From Chryseobacterium endalhagicum (lineage in GTDB: Bacteria > Bacteroidota > Bacteroidia > Flavobacteriales > Weeksellaceae): DNA of 64,000 nucleotides. A program made the translations under genes and the position numbers. Positions 8,782 to 17,822 of the stretch are shown here, piece after piece. The notes under the pieces are model-generated. The model was not told the origin of the DNA, did not search any database, and saw nothing but the letters and a program-made list of their open reading frames with translations. The stretch lies in assembly GCF_016745235.1 (NCBI RefSeq), contig NZ_JAELVM010000002.1, positions 620,001 to 684,000 of the forward strand. The letters run 5' to 3'. Within the stretch, counting starts at the first letter, position 1, and each line of letters starts with the position of its first letter.

Positions 8782-10165
8782 CTCCTTCTTTTGCTTTATA
8801 AGTTTCACCTGAAATTTTCAGAATCGATTTTAATTCAGCCTGTGCAATTACAGGGAACGTTCTTGCGTATAGTAAGAATAATACAGAGAAGAATCCGATT
8901 GTTCCTAAATATACACCCACATCAATGATCGTTGGCTTAAACATAGTCCATGATCCTGGTAAGTAATCTCTTGAAAGGTTGATAACGATGATATCAAAAC
9001 GTTCAAACCACATACCGATGTTGATGATCAATGCTACGATGAACGTCCAGATGATATTGGTTCTTGCTCTCTTGAACCAGAATGATGCAGGCACCACAAG
9101 GTTACAGATGATCAATGACCAGAAAGCCCACCAGTAAGGTCCTACTGCAGCACCCGGTGAAAGGTACGTAAAGTCTTCAAATCTTGATCCGGAATACCAT
9201 CCGATGAAATATTCAGTAGCATAAGCTACAGTTACCATACCTCCTGTAAGAACGATTACGATGTTCATAATTTCAATATGATACATTGTGATATAGTCTT
9301 CCAGGTGACAAACTTTTCTTGCAATTAACAATAGAGTCTGTACCATCGCGAATCCTGAGAAGATCGCACCGGCTACGAAGTAAGGAGGGTAGATTGTAGA
9401 GTGCCATCCTTTAATAACCGACGTTGCGAAGTCAAATGATACCGTGGTGTGTACCGAGAATACAAGTGGAGTAGCCAAACCTGCAAGAACCAAAGAAAGC
9501 TCTTCGAATCTCTGCCAGTGTTTTGCTTTACCACCCCAGCCGAAAGCAAGGAATGTATAAATTTTCTTAGTCCAAGGCGTTTTCGCTCTGTCTCTGATCA
9601 TTGCAAAGTCAGGGATTAGTCCCATGAACCAGAATACTGTTGATACTGAGAAATACGTTGAGATCGCGAATACGTCCCAAAGTAGAGGAGAGTTGAAGTT
9701 CCCCCAAAGAGAACCGAACTGGTTTGGTAAAGGGAATACCCAATATCCTACCCAAACTCTACCCATGTGGATTACAGGGAAGATCGCTGCCTGTACAACC
9801 GCAAAGATCGTCATCGCCTCTGCAGATCTGTTTACAGACATTCTCCAACGCTGTCTAAATAATAATAATACTGCGGAGATAAGTGTTCCGGCGTGACCGA
9901 TACCTACCCACCATACGAAGTTGGTAATATCCCAACCCCAGTTAATAGTTCTGTTAAGCCCCCATGCTCCAATACCTGTCCCGATAGTGTAGGCGATACA
10001 GCCGAATCCGTATAGAAATAGAACTAAGGCTGCGTATAGTGAAATCCACCATAATTTACCTGCTCTTTCTTCGATAGGTCGTGCGATATCTTCCGTAATA
10101 TCGTGATAAGTTTTGTGACCAATAATTAGAGGTTCCCTTATCGGAGCTTCGTAATGTCCTGACAT
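8768..10165 (-). CDS. actC: Alternative complex III subunit ActC (NrfD-like)
   Basis: A 465-residue polytopic membrane protein of the NrfD/PsrC type, beginning MSGHYEAPIREPLIIGHKTY. It has roughly ten hydrophobic segments and many Trp/Tyr residues at helix ends (NRTINWGWDITNFVWWVGIG ~95-115; GPYWWAFWS ~345). In ACIII this subunit binds menaquinol and passes electrons to the iron-sulfur chain of ActB. It follows actB by 25 nt and overlaps actD by 14 nt. Confidence 0.96.
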   Translation of the reverse strand: MSGHYEAPIREPLIIGHKTYHDITEDIARPIEERAGKLWWISLYAALVLFLYGFGCIAYTIGTGIGAWGLNRTINWGWDITNFVWWVGIGHAGTLISAVLLLFRQRWRMSVNRSAEAMTIFAVVQAAIFPVIHMGRVWVGYWVFPLPNQFGSLWGNFNSPLLWDVFAISTYFSVSTVFWFMGLIPDFAMIRDRAKTPWTKKIYTFLAFGWGGKAKHWQRFEELSLVLAGLATPLVFSVHTTVSFDFATSVIKGWHSTIYPPYFVAGAIFSGFAMVQTLLLIARKVCHLEDYITMYHIEIMNIVIVLTGGMVTVAYATEYFIGWYSGSRFEDFTYLSPGAAVGPYWWAFWSLIICNLVVPASFWFKRARTNIIWTFIVALIINIGMWFERFDIIVINLSRDYLPGSWTMFKPTIIDVGVYLGTIGFFSVLFLLYARTFPVIAQAELKSILKISGETYKAKEGDEHH

Positions 10166-10190
10166 TTTTTACCTATTTATTATTTAAACT

Positions 10191-13100
10191 TTATTTTTCT
10201 ACTCTGTTTCTTACTTTAGTGTGATAGAACACGTTTGGTTTGGTTCCGATCTCTTCAAGTAAATAATATCTTCTGTTGCTGGAATATAATTCTCTCACTT
10301 CAGATTCTTTGTCATTCATGTCTCCGAACGTCATTGCTCCGGTAGAACAAGCAGCAGCACATGCACAAGAGTTCTTGAATTCAGTGTCTGTTACTTTTCT
10401 GTTCTCTCTCTTAGCTGCTAAAATAGTAGCCTGAGTTTCCTGGATACACATTGAACATTTCTCCATTACCCCTCTGGTTCTTACAACCACGTCAGGGTTT
10501 AGTACCATTCTTCCTAAATCATTGTTCATGTTGAAATCGAACTTATCATTCAGGTTATACGTAAACCAGTTGAAACGTCTTACTTTGTACGGACAGTTGT
10601 TTGCACAATATCTGGTACCGATACATCTGTTGTAAGCCATGTGGTTCTGACCCTGCTTACCGTGTGAAGTAGCCGCTACCGGACATACTGTTTCACATGG
10701 AGCGTGGTTACAGTGCTGACACATTACTGGTTGGAAGATTACGTCCGGATTGTCTGCAGGGTGGTTTAATGCACCTCCGTCTCCGAATGCAGTACCATAC
10801 AATTCAGGTACAGCCATTCCTTCTTTCAATCCTTCGTATACTTCTACTTTCTGTCTAGAAGAATAGTAACGGTCAATTCTTAACCAGTACATATCTCTTG
10901 ACATTCTGATCTCTTCTTTACCTACAACAGGAACGTTGTTTTCTGCCTGACAAGCAATGATACATGCTCCACAACCAGTACAAGAGTTCAAGTCGATTGA
11001 TAAGTTGAAGTGAGGTCCGTCTGTATCATCGAAAGCATCCCATAGGTCAATCTTTCTAGCCGGAAGAGCTCCACTGATCGTATGATATTCCAAAGGCTTA
11101 TTCCATCCTTTATGTTCGTCATCGAAAGCTACGTTGATGAATTCAGCTAAAGGAACTTCCTTCGCGATTTCATAACGTCCCATTAATGTATTCTGAAGCT
11201 GGATCCCTGCAAATTCGTGGTCTTCTCCTGTTTTTTCGATCTTAACTCCTGAAACTGCAAGGTTAGAACCGTCAAATAGCGGATAAGCGTTTACTCCTGT
11301 ATCAGCAGTAGTTCCTGAATCTTTTTTACCATATCCAAGCGCAAGACCTACAGATCCTTCTGCCTGTCCAGGCTGAATGAATACCGGAACGTCTTTTATG
11401 GTTACTCCGTTTACCGTAAGGTTTACGATAGAACCATCCAGCTGCATTCTCGCATTAAGATCGTTGTCAATCGCAAACTTCTCAGCATCTTTTGGAGAAA
11501 TAGTCAGATAGTTATCCCAAGACATTCTGGTAATTGGATCTGGTAATTCCTGAAGCCAAGGGTTGTTGGCCTGAGTACCGTCACCCATTGAAGGCTTGGT
11601 GTATAATACTAATTCTAATTCAGAAGCTTTAAAGTTACCTAGTTCAGCAAGAGCCTGGGCAGCATTTCCTCCTGTGTAAGATAATGCAGTTGCATTATTT
11701 GAAGTCGTGATACCGTTATATAGAGCTTTGTTGAAAGAAGTTCCTCCTAAGATAGAAGCAGCACTTCCTTTCAGATAGTCATAATAATTGTTGGCAGCGT
11801 TGTTTTTACCATTCTTCCAAACCAATAGAGATTCTTCAATCTGTCTTGATTTGTAGATCTTCTGGATCGTAGGCTGCATCAATGAATATACTCCTGTCTG
11901 AGGCTCAATATCACCCCAAGACTCCAGCCAGTTAGCTACAGGAATTACAGCTTTCGCTGCTTTGTACATTTCATTTTTCTTATCAGCAACAGCTACTACA
12001 CAAGCTACTTTTGAAAGAGACTTTTTGAAGTCTTCTCCTTTCGGATGAGAATAGATAGGGTCTACATTGTTCGCGATCAATACGCCAACCTGACCTGCAT
12101 TTACCCATCCTAAGAATTCCTGGTATCTTGCTTTGTCAAATTCTTTCAGGAAGTTTGCCTTACCTGTGAAAGCTACTGAACCTAATTTTTGGTTGATAAG
12201 GTGTGCTAAAACCTGTGCTGCTTTGGAACCGTCTGCAAGAACAACAGCTTTGCTGCCTTTTGCTTTAAGTTCAGCTGCAATTTCAGAAGCGGTCTTATCT
12301 GAAGTACCACCACCTACAACTGCATTGTAAACTTCAACTAATGTTTTGTTTACTGCACTTGGCTTTAATCTGTATCTTGAGTCAGCATTCGCACCGGTTA
12401 ATGACATGTTAGCTTCCACCTGAATGTGTCTCAACATGTTTGGTCCCGGCTTTCTTGCTGCTGCGTAAGATGTTTCTAAGCTAGCTCCGTTGTAATCTCC
12501 TAAGAAATCAGCCTGGAAAGAAACTACCAATTCTGAACCTTTAAGGTCATAAACCGGTAATGCTCTCTGTCCGAATACTTCCTGAGCTGCATCTAATGCT
12601 GCAGAGTGAGGATACGCATCGTAAGTTACCAGTTCAGCGGTAGGATATTTAGCTTTGAATTCAGCAAATAATTTTTTGAAAGTAGGGGAAGGGAAAGAGT
12701 GTGACAAAAGCACGATCTTTTTACCTGCTGCACTGGCATCTGCCAGACCTTTAAGAACAAAACTGTCTACTTTATCGAAAGTTTCGTCTTTTCCGTCAAG
12801 TTTAGGCTGCTTTACTTTATCGTTATCATAAAGAGAAAGTACACTTGCCTGCGCTCTTGCATTGGTAGTCCCTAAATCACCCGCTGCCGGGTTTGGATCT
12901 ATTTTGATAGGTCTTCCTTCACGGGTCTTTACTAATACGCTGGCGAAGTCGAATCCGTCAAAATAAGTTGAAGCGTAATAGTTTGGAACCCCCGGAATAA
13001 TGTCATGCGGCTTTACCACATAAGGAATCGTTTTGATCACCGGTGCTTCACAGGCAGCCAGTGTTACAGCTGCTGTAGAGAATCCTAATATTTTTAAGAA

Positions 13101-13256
13101 ATCTCTTCTTGAAGTACTGGATCCGTTCTGTTCAGCATCTCCAAGGAAATCTTCTACCGGAATTTCTTCCTGAAACTCTTTCTGAGCCAGCTTATTATTT
13201 AAAGCCGGATCTCTAAGTTCATGAATACTTCTAAATTGTATTTTGTTTGAAGCCAT
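10191..13256 (-). CDS. actB: Alternative complex III subunit ActB (molybdopterin-like plus Fe-S domains, Tat exported)
   Basis: A 1021-residue subunit. The N-terminus carries a Tat motif SRRDFLK (49-55) followed by a hydrophobic stretch ending LAAC (Cys69), so it is probably exported folded and then lipidated. Residues ~80-720 resemble molybdopterin oxidoreductases, which in ACIII lack the cofactor. The C-terminal ferredoxin part shows four cysteine clusters: CTGCGACIIAC, CQHCNHAPCETVC, CIGTRYCANNC and CSMC paired with a later CACAAAC. That is consistent with three 4Fe-4S and one 3Fe-4S centres. It lies between actA and actC with short gaps. Confidence 0.97.
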   Translation of the reverse strand: MASNKIQFRSIHELRDPALNNKLAQKEFQEEIPVEDFLGDAEQNGSSTSRRDFLKILGFSTAAVTLAACEAPVIKTIPYVVKPHDIIPGVPNYYASTYFDGFDFASVLVKTREGRPIKIDPNPAAGDLGTTNARAQASVLSLYDNDKVKQPKLDGKDETFDKVDSFVLKGLADASAAGKKIVLLSHSFPSPTFKKLFAEFKAKYPTAELVTYDAYPHSAALDAAQEVFGQRALPVYDLKGSELVVSFQADFLGDYNGASLETSYAAARKPGPNMLRHIQVEANMSLTGANADSRYRLKPSAVNKTLVEVYNAVVGGGTSDKTASEIAAELKAKGSKAVVLADGSKAAQVLAHLINQKLGSVAFTGKANFLKEFDKARYQEFLGWVNAGQVGVLIANNVDPIYSHPKGEDFKKSLSKVACVVAVADKKNEMYKAAKAVIPVANWLESWGDIEPQTGVYSLMQPTIQKIYKSRQIEESLLVWKNGKNNAANNYYDYLKGSAASILGGTSFNKALYNGITTSNNATALSYTGGNAAQALAELGNFKASELELVLYTKPSMGDGTQANNPWLQELPDPITRMSWDNYLTISPKDAEKFAIDNDLNARMQLDGSIVNLTVNGVTIKDVPVFIQPGQAEGSVGLALGYGKKDSGTTADTGVNAYPLFDGSNLAVSGVKIEKTGEDHEFAGIQLQNTLMGRYEIAKEVPLAEFINVAFDDEHKGWNKPLEYHTISGALPARKIDLWDAFDDTDGPHFNLSIDLNSCTGCGACIIACQAENNVPVVGKEEIRMSRDMYWLRIDRYYSSRQKVEVYEGLKEGMAVPELYGTAFGDGGALNHPADNPDVIFQPVMCQHCNHAPCETVCPVAATSHGKQGQNHMAYNRCIGTRYCANNCPYKVRRFNWFTYNLNDKFDFNMNNDLGRMVLNPDVVVRTRGVMEKCSMCIQETQATILAAKRENRKVTDTEFKNSCACAAACSTGAMTFGDMNDKESEVRELYSSNRRYYLLEEIGTKPNVFYHTKVRNRVEK

Positions 13257-13279
13257 TTATACTTCTAATTTTTTAGTTA

Positions 13280-14641
13280 TTAATAATGACATTTACCACA
13301 CTCAAGACCTCCAATTGCATCTACCGTGATTTTTCCGCCATCCTGAGGATATTGTTTTTTCAACTTGTCGTGTAGATTCTTGAAGTATTCTTTATTATAA
13401 CCGTTGTTCATATCAACCTCAGTAGTTCTGTGGCACTCGATACACCATCCCATAGTGAAGTCATTGGCCATCTGAACAACATTCATTGTGTCAATTTTTC
13501 CGTGACAAGCTTTACATACAACATCAATTTTGTTGTTTGGATTCTTTTTGTTGAAAGAATTGATGATCGCCTGTTCACCTGCAACTACGTGCTGAGAGTG
13601 GTTGAAGTACACGAAGTCTGGCATGTTGTGGATTCTTGTCCATTCTACCGGTTGTGTTTTTCCGGTGTACTGCTGTTTTTCAGGATCCCATCCTGTAGCA
13701 GCATAGATCTTCTTGATCTCACCATCGTAGAATGCTTTATCTTTTCCTGGCTCCATGTAGTGGTCTGCGTTGTATTCAGAAATGGTTCTGTGACAGTTCA
13801 TACAAACGTTCATAGAAGGAATCTCAGATACTTTACCATACTTGGCACTTGAGTGACAAAGCTGACAGTCTATTTTCTGTTCTCCAGCGTGGATTTTGTG
13901 CGAGAAGTAGATAGGCTGCTCAGGCTTATACCCTTTGTAAACCCCGATCCACATGATCCAGTTCCATACTCCGTAAGCAGCAAGAAGGGCAAGGATACCC
14001 AATGCAGCTTTACCGATGTAGTGGTACTTCTCGTAAATTTCGCTGAAAGATTTAACTCTTGTTTCGTTAAGCCCTGCTAAGTCTTCAGATTGACCTAATT
14101 TCACTAATTGTCTTAGTTTAATTAAGATCCAAACCAATAAACCTGCAATGGCAATAAGTGAAATAATAACAACGCTTGTGGTTGTATTATTTGCCGGAGC
14201 GGCTACTGCCGCATCTGTTGCTGCGTCTTTTTTAGGATCTGCAGCAGGCTCAGGTGCCGGAGGATTAGTTGTGTAAGCTAAAATATCGTCAATATCCTTC
14301 TCCGTAAGGTTCGGGAACTGCAACATTTCAGTCTTGTTGTATTTTTCAAAAATCTCATTGGCGTATTTATCCCCAGAAGCTCTCAGAGCTTTGTTGTCTT
14401 TGATCCACTTGTGAAGCCAATCTTTGTCTACACCGCCTTCTGTCTTTACTCGTTCTACAACCCCCTTCAGAGGTGGTCCTATTACTTGTTTGTCCAGCGC
14501 GTGACATGCAGTACAATTCGCTTTGAAAAGTTTCTCTCCGTTTTTAGGATCGCCGTCTTGCCCGTAAATTGAAGCACTGGTTGATAGCAATAGTCCTATC
14601 GCGATCAACGTTTGTTTATAATGCTTTCTCCAACTAATCAT
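13280..14641 (-). CDS. actA: Alternative complex III subunit ActA (six-heme cytochrome c, N-terminal monoheme fusion)
   Basis: A 453-residue cytochrome and the first gene of the act operon. A signal peptide (~1-27) precedes a monoheme domain with CTACH (~41-45). An Ala/Pro-rich linker and two hydrophobic segments (~155-175 and ~215-235) follow. The last part holds five further CxxCH motifs: CQLCH, CMNCH, CKACH, CIECH and the terminal CGKCH. ActA is usually described as pentaheme, so the N-terminal domain adds a sixth site. A TATTTTTG box (minus, 14686-14693) is upstream but has no obvious -33 partner. Confidence 0.95.
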   Translation of the reverse strand: MISWRKHYKQTLIAIGLLLSTSASIYGQDGDPKNGEKLFKANCTACHALDKQVIGPPLKGVVERVKTEGGVDKDWLHKWIKDNKALRASGDKYANEIFEKYNKTEMLQFPNLTEKDIDDILAYTTNPPAPEPAADPKKDAATDAAVAAPANNTTTSVVIISLIAIAGLLVWILIKLRQLVKLGQSEDLAGLNETRVKSFSEIYEKYHYIGKAALGILALLAAYGVWNWIMWIGVYKGYKPEQPIYFSHKIHAGEQKIDCQLCHSSAKYGKVSEIPSMNVCMNCHRTISEYNADHYMEPGKDKAFYDGEIKKIYAATGWDPEKQQYTGKTQPVEWTRIHNMPDFVYFNHSQHVVAGEQAIINSFNKKNPNNKIDVVCKACHGKIDTMNVVQMANDFTMGWCIECHRTTEVDMNNGYNKEYFKNLHDKLKKQYPQDGGKITVDAIGGLECGKCHY

Positions 14642-14776
14642 TTAAATTATCTTATGTTAGTAAAATATTGAATCAATCAATTCCGCAAAAATAATATTTT
14701 TAACAGGAATTTAACGGTATATGGAAAAGGGAAAATATCATTTACGTTTAATTTGTATTGATTCTAAATAGTGTTG

Positions 14777-14808
14777 TTTGGTATAATTTTTTAATTTTAA
14801 TAGATTTG
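14777..14808 (+). promoter_or_regulatory. Promoter of the SPOR-domain gene
   Basis: TTTG (14777-14780), a 20-nt spacer and TAGATTTG (14801-14808) match the Bacteroidota vegetative promoter. It lies 15 nt before the start codon. Confidence 0.75.
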
Positions 14809-14823
14809 CAGAAACAAGTTTAA

Positions 14824-15372
14824 ATGAGAAATTTAATCAAAATATTTTCAATCGTATCTTTATTTGGGTTTTATAGTGTTGAAGCCCAACAGGTTGTTAA
14901 AAAAGATACACTGTCCGGTACAGAGCTTATCATGACGATGGATTCTAAAGTAAGTGCTGCTTTGGAAGGAGTGGAAGACAAATGTTCCAGAACTACAGGC
15001 AATACCTCAGTAAGAGAAAATAATACAGACAGTGGAATTGTGACCGCTCCAAAGCCTCCAAAGATTTACGTTCCGAGCCGCGAGCTTAGTAATGCAGAGA
15101 TTTGCAGAAAAAATCCGAGAATCTTAGGGTTTAAGATCCAGATCACGACGGTAAAAAGCAATGAAGAAGCGAATGAAGTAAAAGCTTACTTCAGAAAAAG
15201 ATTCCCTAACCTGAAAGTGGAAACGGATGCTTCTTTAAGACCTAATTACAAAATATTGGCGGGAAGTTATTTTACGAAGCAAAGTGCCAGCTCAGATCTG
15301 TCAAAAATCAGAGAATACTTTAAATCTGCGGTTGCGGTACAGTATAGAATTTTCTGTTCTGAAGCGAAATAA
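14824..15372 (+). CDS. Exported SPOR-domain protein
   Basis: A 182-residue protein with a signal peptide (NLIKIFSIVSLFGFYSVEAQ, about residues 3-22). A short polar region is followed by a C-terminal SPOR domain (~98-175) with GFKIQITTVKSNEEANEVKA and the typical repeat ILAGSYFTKQSASSDLSKI. SPOR domains bind denuded peptidoglycan strands and often mark division-site proteins. It is monocistronic, with its own promoter and a terminator shared with the convergent neighbour. The exact role in this organism is unknown. Confidence 0.85.
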   Translation: MRNLIKIFSIVSLFGFYSVEAQQVVKKDTLSGTELIMTMDSKVSAALEGVEDKCSRTTGNTSVRENNTDSGIVTAPKPPKIYVPSRELSNAEICRKNPRILGFKIQITTVKSNEEANEVKAYFRKRFPNLKVETDASLRPNYKILAGSYFTKQSASSDLSKIREYFKSAVAVQYRIFCSEAK

Positions 15373-15396
15373 AAAACGATCAAAATATAAAAGTAA

Positions 15397-15421
15397 AGCC
15401 GAGAATTTTCTCGGCTTTTTT
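15397..15421. terminator. Bidirectional terminator
   Basis: A 9-bp perfect stem AGCCGAGAA/TTCTCGGCT with a 2-nt loop is flanked by A and T runs. It lies between the convergent SPOR gene and the polytopic membrane protein gene. Confidence 0.85.
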
Positions 15422-16697
15422 ATTGATAATACTTCTCAAGAAACATAAAGAAATCTGACATTCTGTACAGATTATTGGTCAGCAGAAAAACAAATAGAAT
15501 TCCCATAGTTACTGTTAAAAATGACAGCATTTTGGGCTTTGACCTGTAGCTGTAAAACAGCCATCCCAGAAGCAGCGGATATACAAAAACAAAGTGTCCG
15601 CCGTAAATGTAGGAGGTATGCAGTCCGAATCTCATGATGCAGTGGATCACGATATCCACAGCGAATGAAACGGCCAGAACCTGCACCAGCTTATTCTTGA
15701 AATTTTTAAAATAACTCCACAAAATCAATGTCAGTAATACGATGACAAAAGCATAGCAAAATGAAGAAGAATAAGGCTCCATTAAAAGGCCTTTGAAGTT
15801 AAAACCTTTCATATTATGTTTGTCCGTTGTCATGAAACTCGGAAAGAGAATGCTTCCCCCGAAAAAGTAAGAAAGCATCATGTCCCAGTCCGGTATGGAT
15901 TCTACATTGGAGAACTTTTCATACTGCTGATTGGTTTTTGAAAAGATGTTTTCATACTTGAAATCAATTCTCAGGAGATAGAGAAATACGAAACATGCGG
16001 TAGTAAGCATCACACGAAAAGCTGCATTTCCAAATTTTTTCCAGCTTCTGAAGAAATCTTTTTCAAATAAAACCGGAATAAAAACCTTAACCAGGTTCGT
16101 TATGGTAAGTCCGCCGACCGTAATTCCGGCAAGAGCTAATGCAGATCCGGGGATTTTTTCCTCCTTTTTAAGCTTTACAGCGGCATAATAATTATAGATA
16201 CTTAACAAAAGTAAGGTGTAGGTGAAGTTTTCCGGAGTAAAGGAAAGGATTATACTTGTAGAAAAAAGGCCAAAAAACAAAATGATCAGAATGCTGATCT
16301 GAAGCGGCAGCCTGATTATATTTCGGAGGTATTTGAAAATCTGAACCATACACAGGCTGATGGCCAGGTTGCTGAGCCACGCCAGGGTAAGTCTGAAGAT
16401 GACATCCATTTTTCCACCCGAAACCCAGAGAGAGAATTCCCGGACCCAATTGAAGAAATAGTAGGCCAGAGGATGTCTTTCAAAGCTTCCGCCGGTCATT
16501 ACAATGGCTTTATTGTCAAAACTGAAGTAAGCATCCCATGGAATTCTGCTGTCAAAAATAATCCTGTAGTGAAAAGCGATGTATGATCCTAAGATTCCAT
16601 AACAGATCAGAAAGAACAGAAAAATGGCCAGCTCCGGATAAGAAGCGGGAAATACCTGTTTTAAAATGGCAATAAGTTTTGTTTTAATAAAAGACAC
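15420..16697 (-). CDS. Polytopic membrane protein, possibly glycosyltransferase-like (DUF6080-type)
   Basis: A 425-residue integral membrane protein with about ten hydrophobic segments. The first lumenal loop contains SFERHPLAYYFFNW (~75-90). A His-Pro-Leu motif in the first large loop, with the general layout, recalls GT-C/GT39-like polyprenyl-linked sugar transferases and the DUF6080 family of Bacteroidota, but I cannot confirm either. It is a single gene, ended by the bidirectional terminator. Alternative: a scaffold or transporter without enzymatic activity. Confidence 0.6.
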   Translation of the reverse strand: MSFIKTKLIAILKQVFPASYPELAIFLFFLICYGILGSYIAFHYRIIFDSRIPWDAYFSFDNKAIVMTGGSFERHPLAYYFFNWVREFSLWVSGGKMDVIFRLTLAWLSNLAISLCMVQIFKYLRNIIRLPLQISILIILFFGLFSTSIILSFTPENFTYTLLLLSIYNYYAAVKLKKEEKIPGSALALAGITVGGLTITNLVKVFIPVLFEKDFFRSWKKFGNAAFRVMLTTACFVFLYLLRIDFKYENIFSKTNQQYEKFSNVESIPDWDMMLSYFFGGSILFPSFMTTDKHNMKGFNFKGLLMEPYSSSFCYAFVIVLLTLILWSYFKNFKNKLVQVLAVSFAVDIVIHCIMRFGLHTSYIYGGHFVFVYPLLLGWLFYSYRSKPKMLSFLTVTMGILFVFLLTNNLYRMSDFFMFLEKYYQ

Positions 16698-16725
16698 GTG
16701 TCAGTTTTTTGCAAAAGTAAAATAA

Positions 16726-16751
16726 AAAACTCACCGGATCCGGTGAGTTTT
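16726..16751 (-). terminator. Terminator after the T9SS adhesin-like gene
   Basis: A perfect 26-nt palindrome centred on GGATCC (arms ACTCACCG/CGGTGAGT). It is followed by a T-rich run on the minus strand and lies 20 nt past the stop codon. Confidence 0.8.
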
Positions 16752-16770
16752 AAAGATTATTATCATGCGG

Positions 16771-17736
16771 TTATTGCTTGACTATTTTCTCAACAGCAGA
16801 GGTGTTGTCGTTAAATTCTGCCTTGATGATATAAGTTCCTTTTGGTAAAGCGGAAATATCTGCTTTTTCAGACTCTGTTTTTGCAACCGTTTTTCCGGAC
16901 ATATCCATAACAGAAATTACTTTTACTTTTTTATCTGTTTTGATATTGATTTCTCCTTTAGTTGGATTCGGATAGAAGTTTGTTGTTTTTGCTTTTGAGG
17001 AAACTTCATTTGTAGCCAGTACACCGGTAGCTGTGATTTTTACATCGTCAAGCATAAACATGTACTGGTCTGAAGACATGTACTGGAATCCTACTCTTAT
17101 AGTCTGTCCTGCATAAGCATCTAAATTGATAGTGACTTGTTGCCATGCAGCAAAAGGGGCTGTTAATGTTGTCGGTGATGAAACAATAGTGAAATTAGCA
17201 GCCGCAGTTGGGTTGCCACTTCCTGTATAAACTCCTACTTTATAGCTTTCAGTAAAGCTTGGTGACAAAGCTTTTACCCAGAAAGTCAAAATGTTTGCAC
17301 TTGTACCCAAAGTAACAGCAGGGGTGATTAGCCAATCATTGTTAGCGGTTGCTCCTCCGGTAGTAGACGGAACACCGGCCCACGATACAGCACATTTTTG
17401 GCCGGCATGCGGACTGAAATTTCTAATTTCTTCATCAGCAGCAGTTGAAGTTGCATTGTTAGTTGCATTGCTGGCACTAAGATTGAAAATTTGAAAAGCC
17501 ATTGCTGCTCCTCTATTTGTCCAGTTTGCAGTCCAGGAAGGGGATGTAGTGCCTCCAATTACGGGACCTCCTCCAGTATAAGTATTTAGGCCGTCTAAGT
17601 CTAAAGTACGCCAGTTTCCAAAGCCTGAAATAGCAAAATTGGTATAAGATTCAAAACCTTCATCTAATAATACTGTTTGTGCATGTGTCGTCGCTCCGGT
17701 AAGTATTAAGCTTAAAGAAAAGAGAATTTTTTTCAT
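16771..17736 (-). CDS. T9SS-secreted protein with choice-of-anchor J / cleaved-adhesin domain
   Basis: A 321-residue secreted protein. A signal peptide (MKKILFSLSLILTGATTHAQ) leads into a jelly-roll domain of the choice-of-anchor J type (~22-235), with LLDEGFESYTNFAISGFGNW at its start and NNDWLITPAVTLG in the middle. The C-terminal ~75 residues are a type A sorting domain: YPNPTKGEINI, then VMDMSGKTV, then LPKGTYIIKAE and a basic end. It should cross the outer membrane through the type IX system and be displayed or released. It shares this architecture with the protein at 30308-31126. Ligand unknown. Confidence 0.9.
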   Translation of the reverse strand: MKKILFSLSLILTGATTHAQTVLLDEGFESYTNFAISGFGNWRTLDLDGLNTYTGGGPVIGGTTSPSWTANWTNRGAAMAFQIFNLSASNATNNATSTAADEEIRNFSPHAGQKCAVSWAGVPSTTGGATANNDWLITPAVTLGTSANILTFWVKALSPSFTESYKVGVYTGSGNPTAAANFTIVSSPTTLTAPFAAWQQVTINLDAYAGQTIRVGFQYMSSDQYMFMLDDVKITATGVLATNEVSSKAKTTNFYPNPTKGEINIKTDKKVKVISVMDMSGKTVAKTESEKADISALPKGTYIIKAEFNDNTSAVEKIVKQ

Positions 17737-17822
17737 AATAATATTTTTTCTAAAAGTAGTGAAAAATTATTACTACAATATAAAAAATGCATCTAAATTG
17801 TTTAAAGTGTGTATTTTATCTA

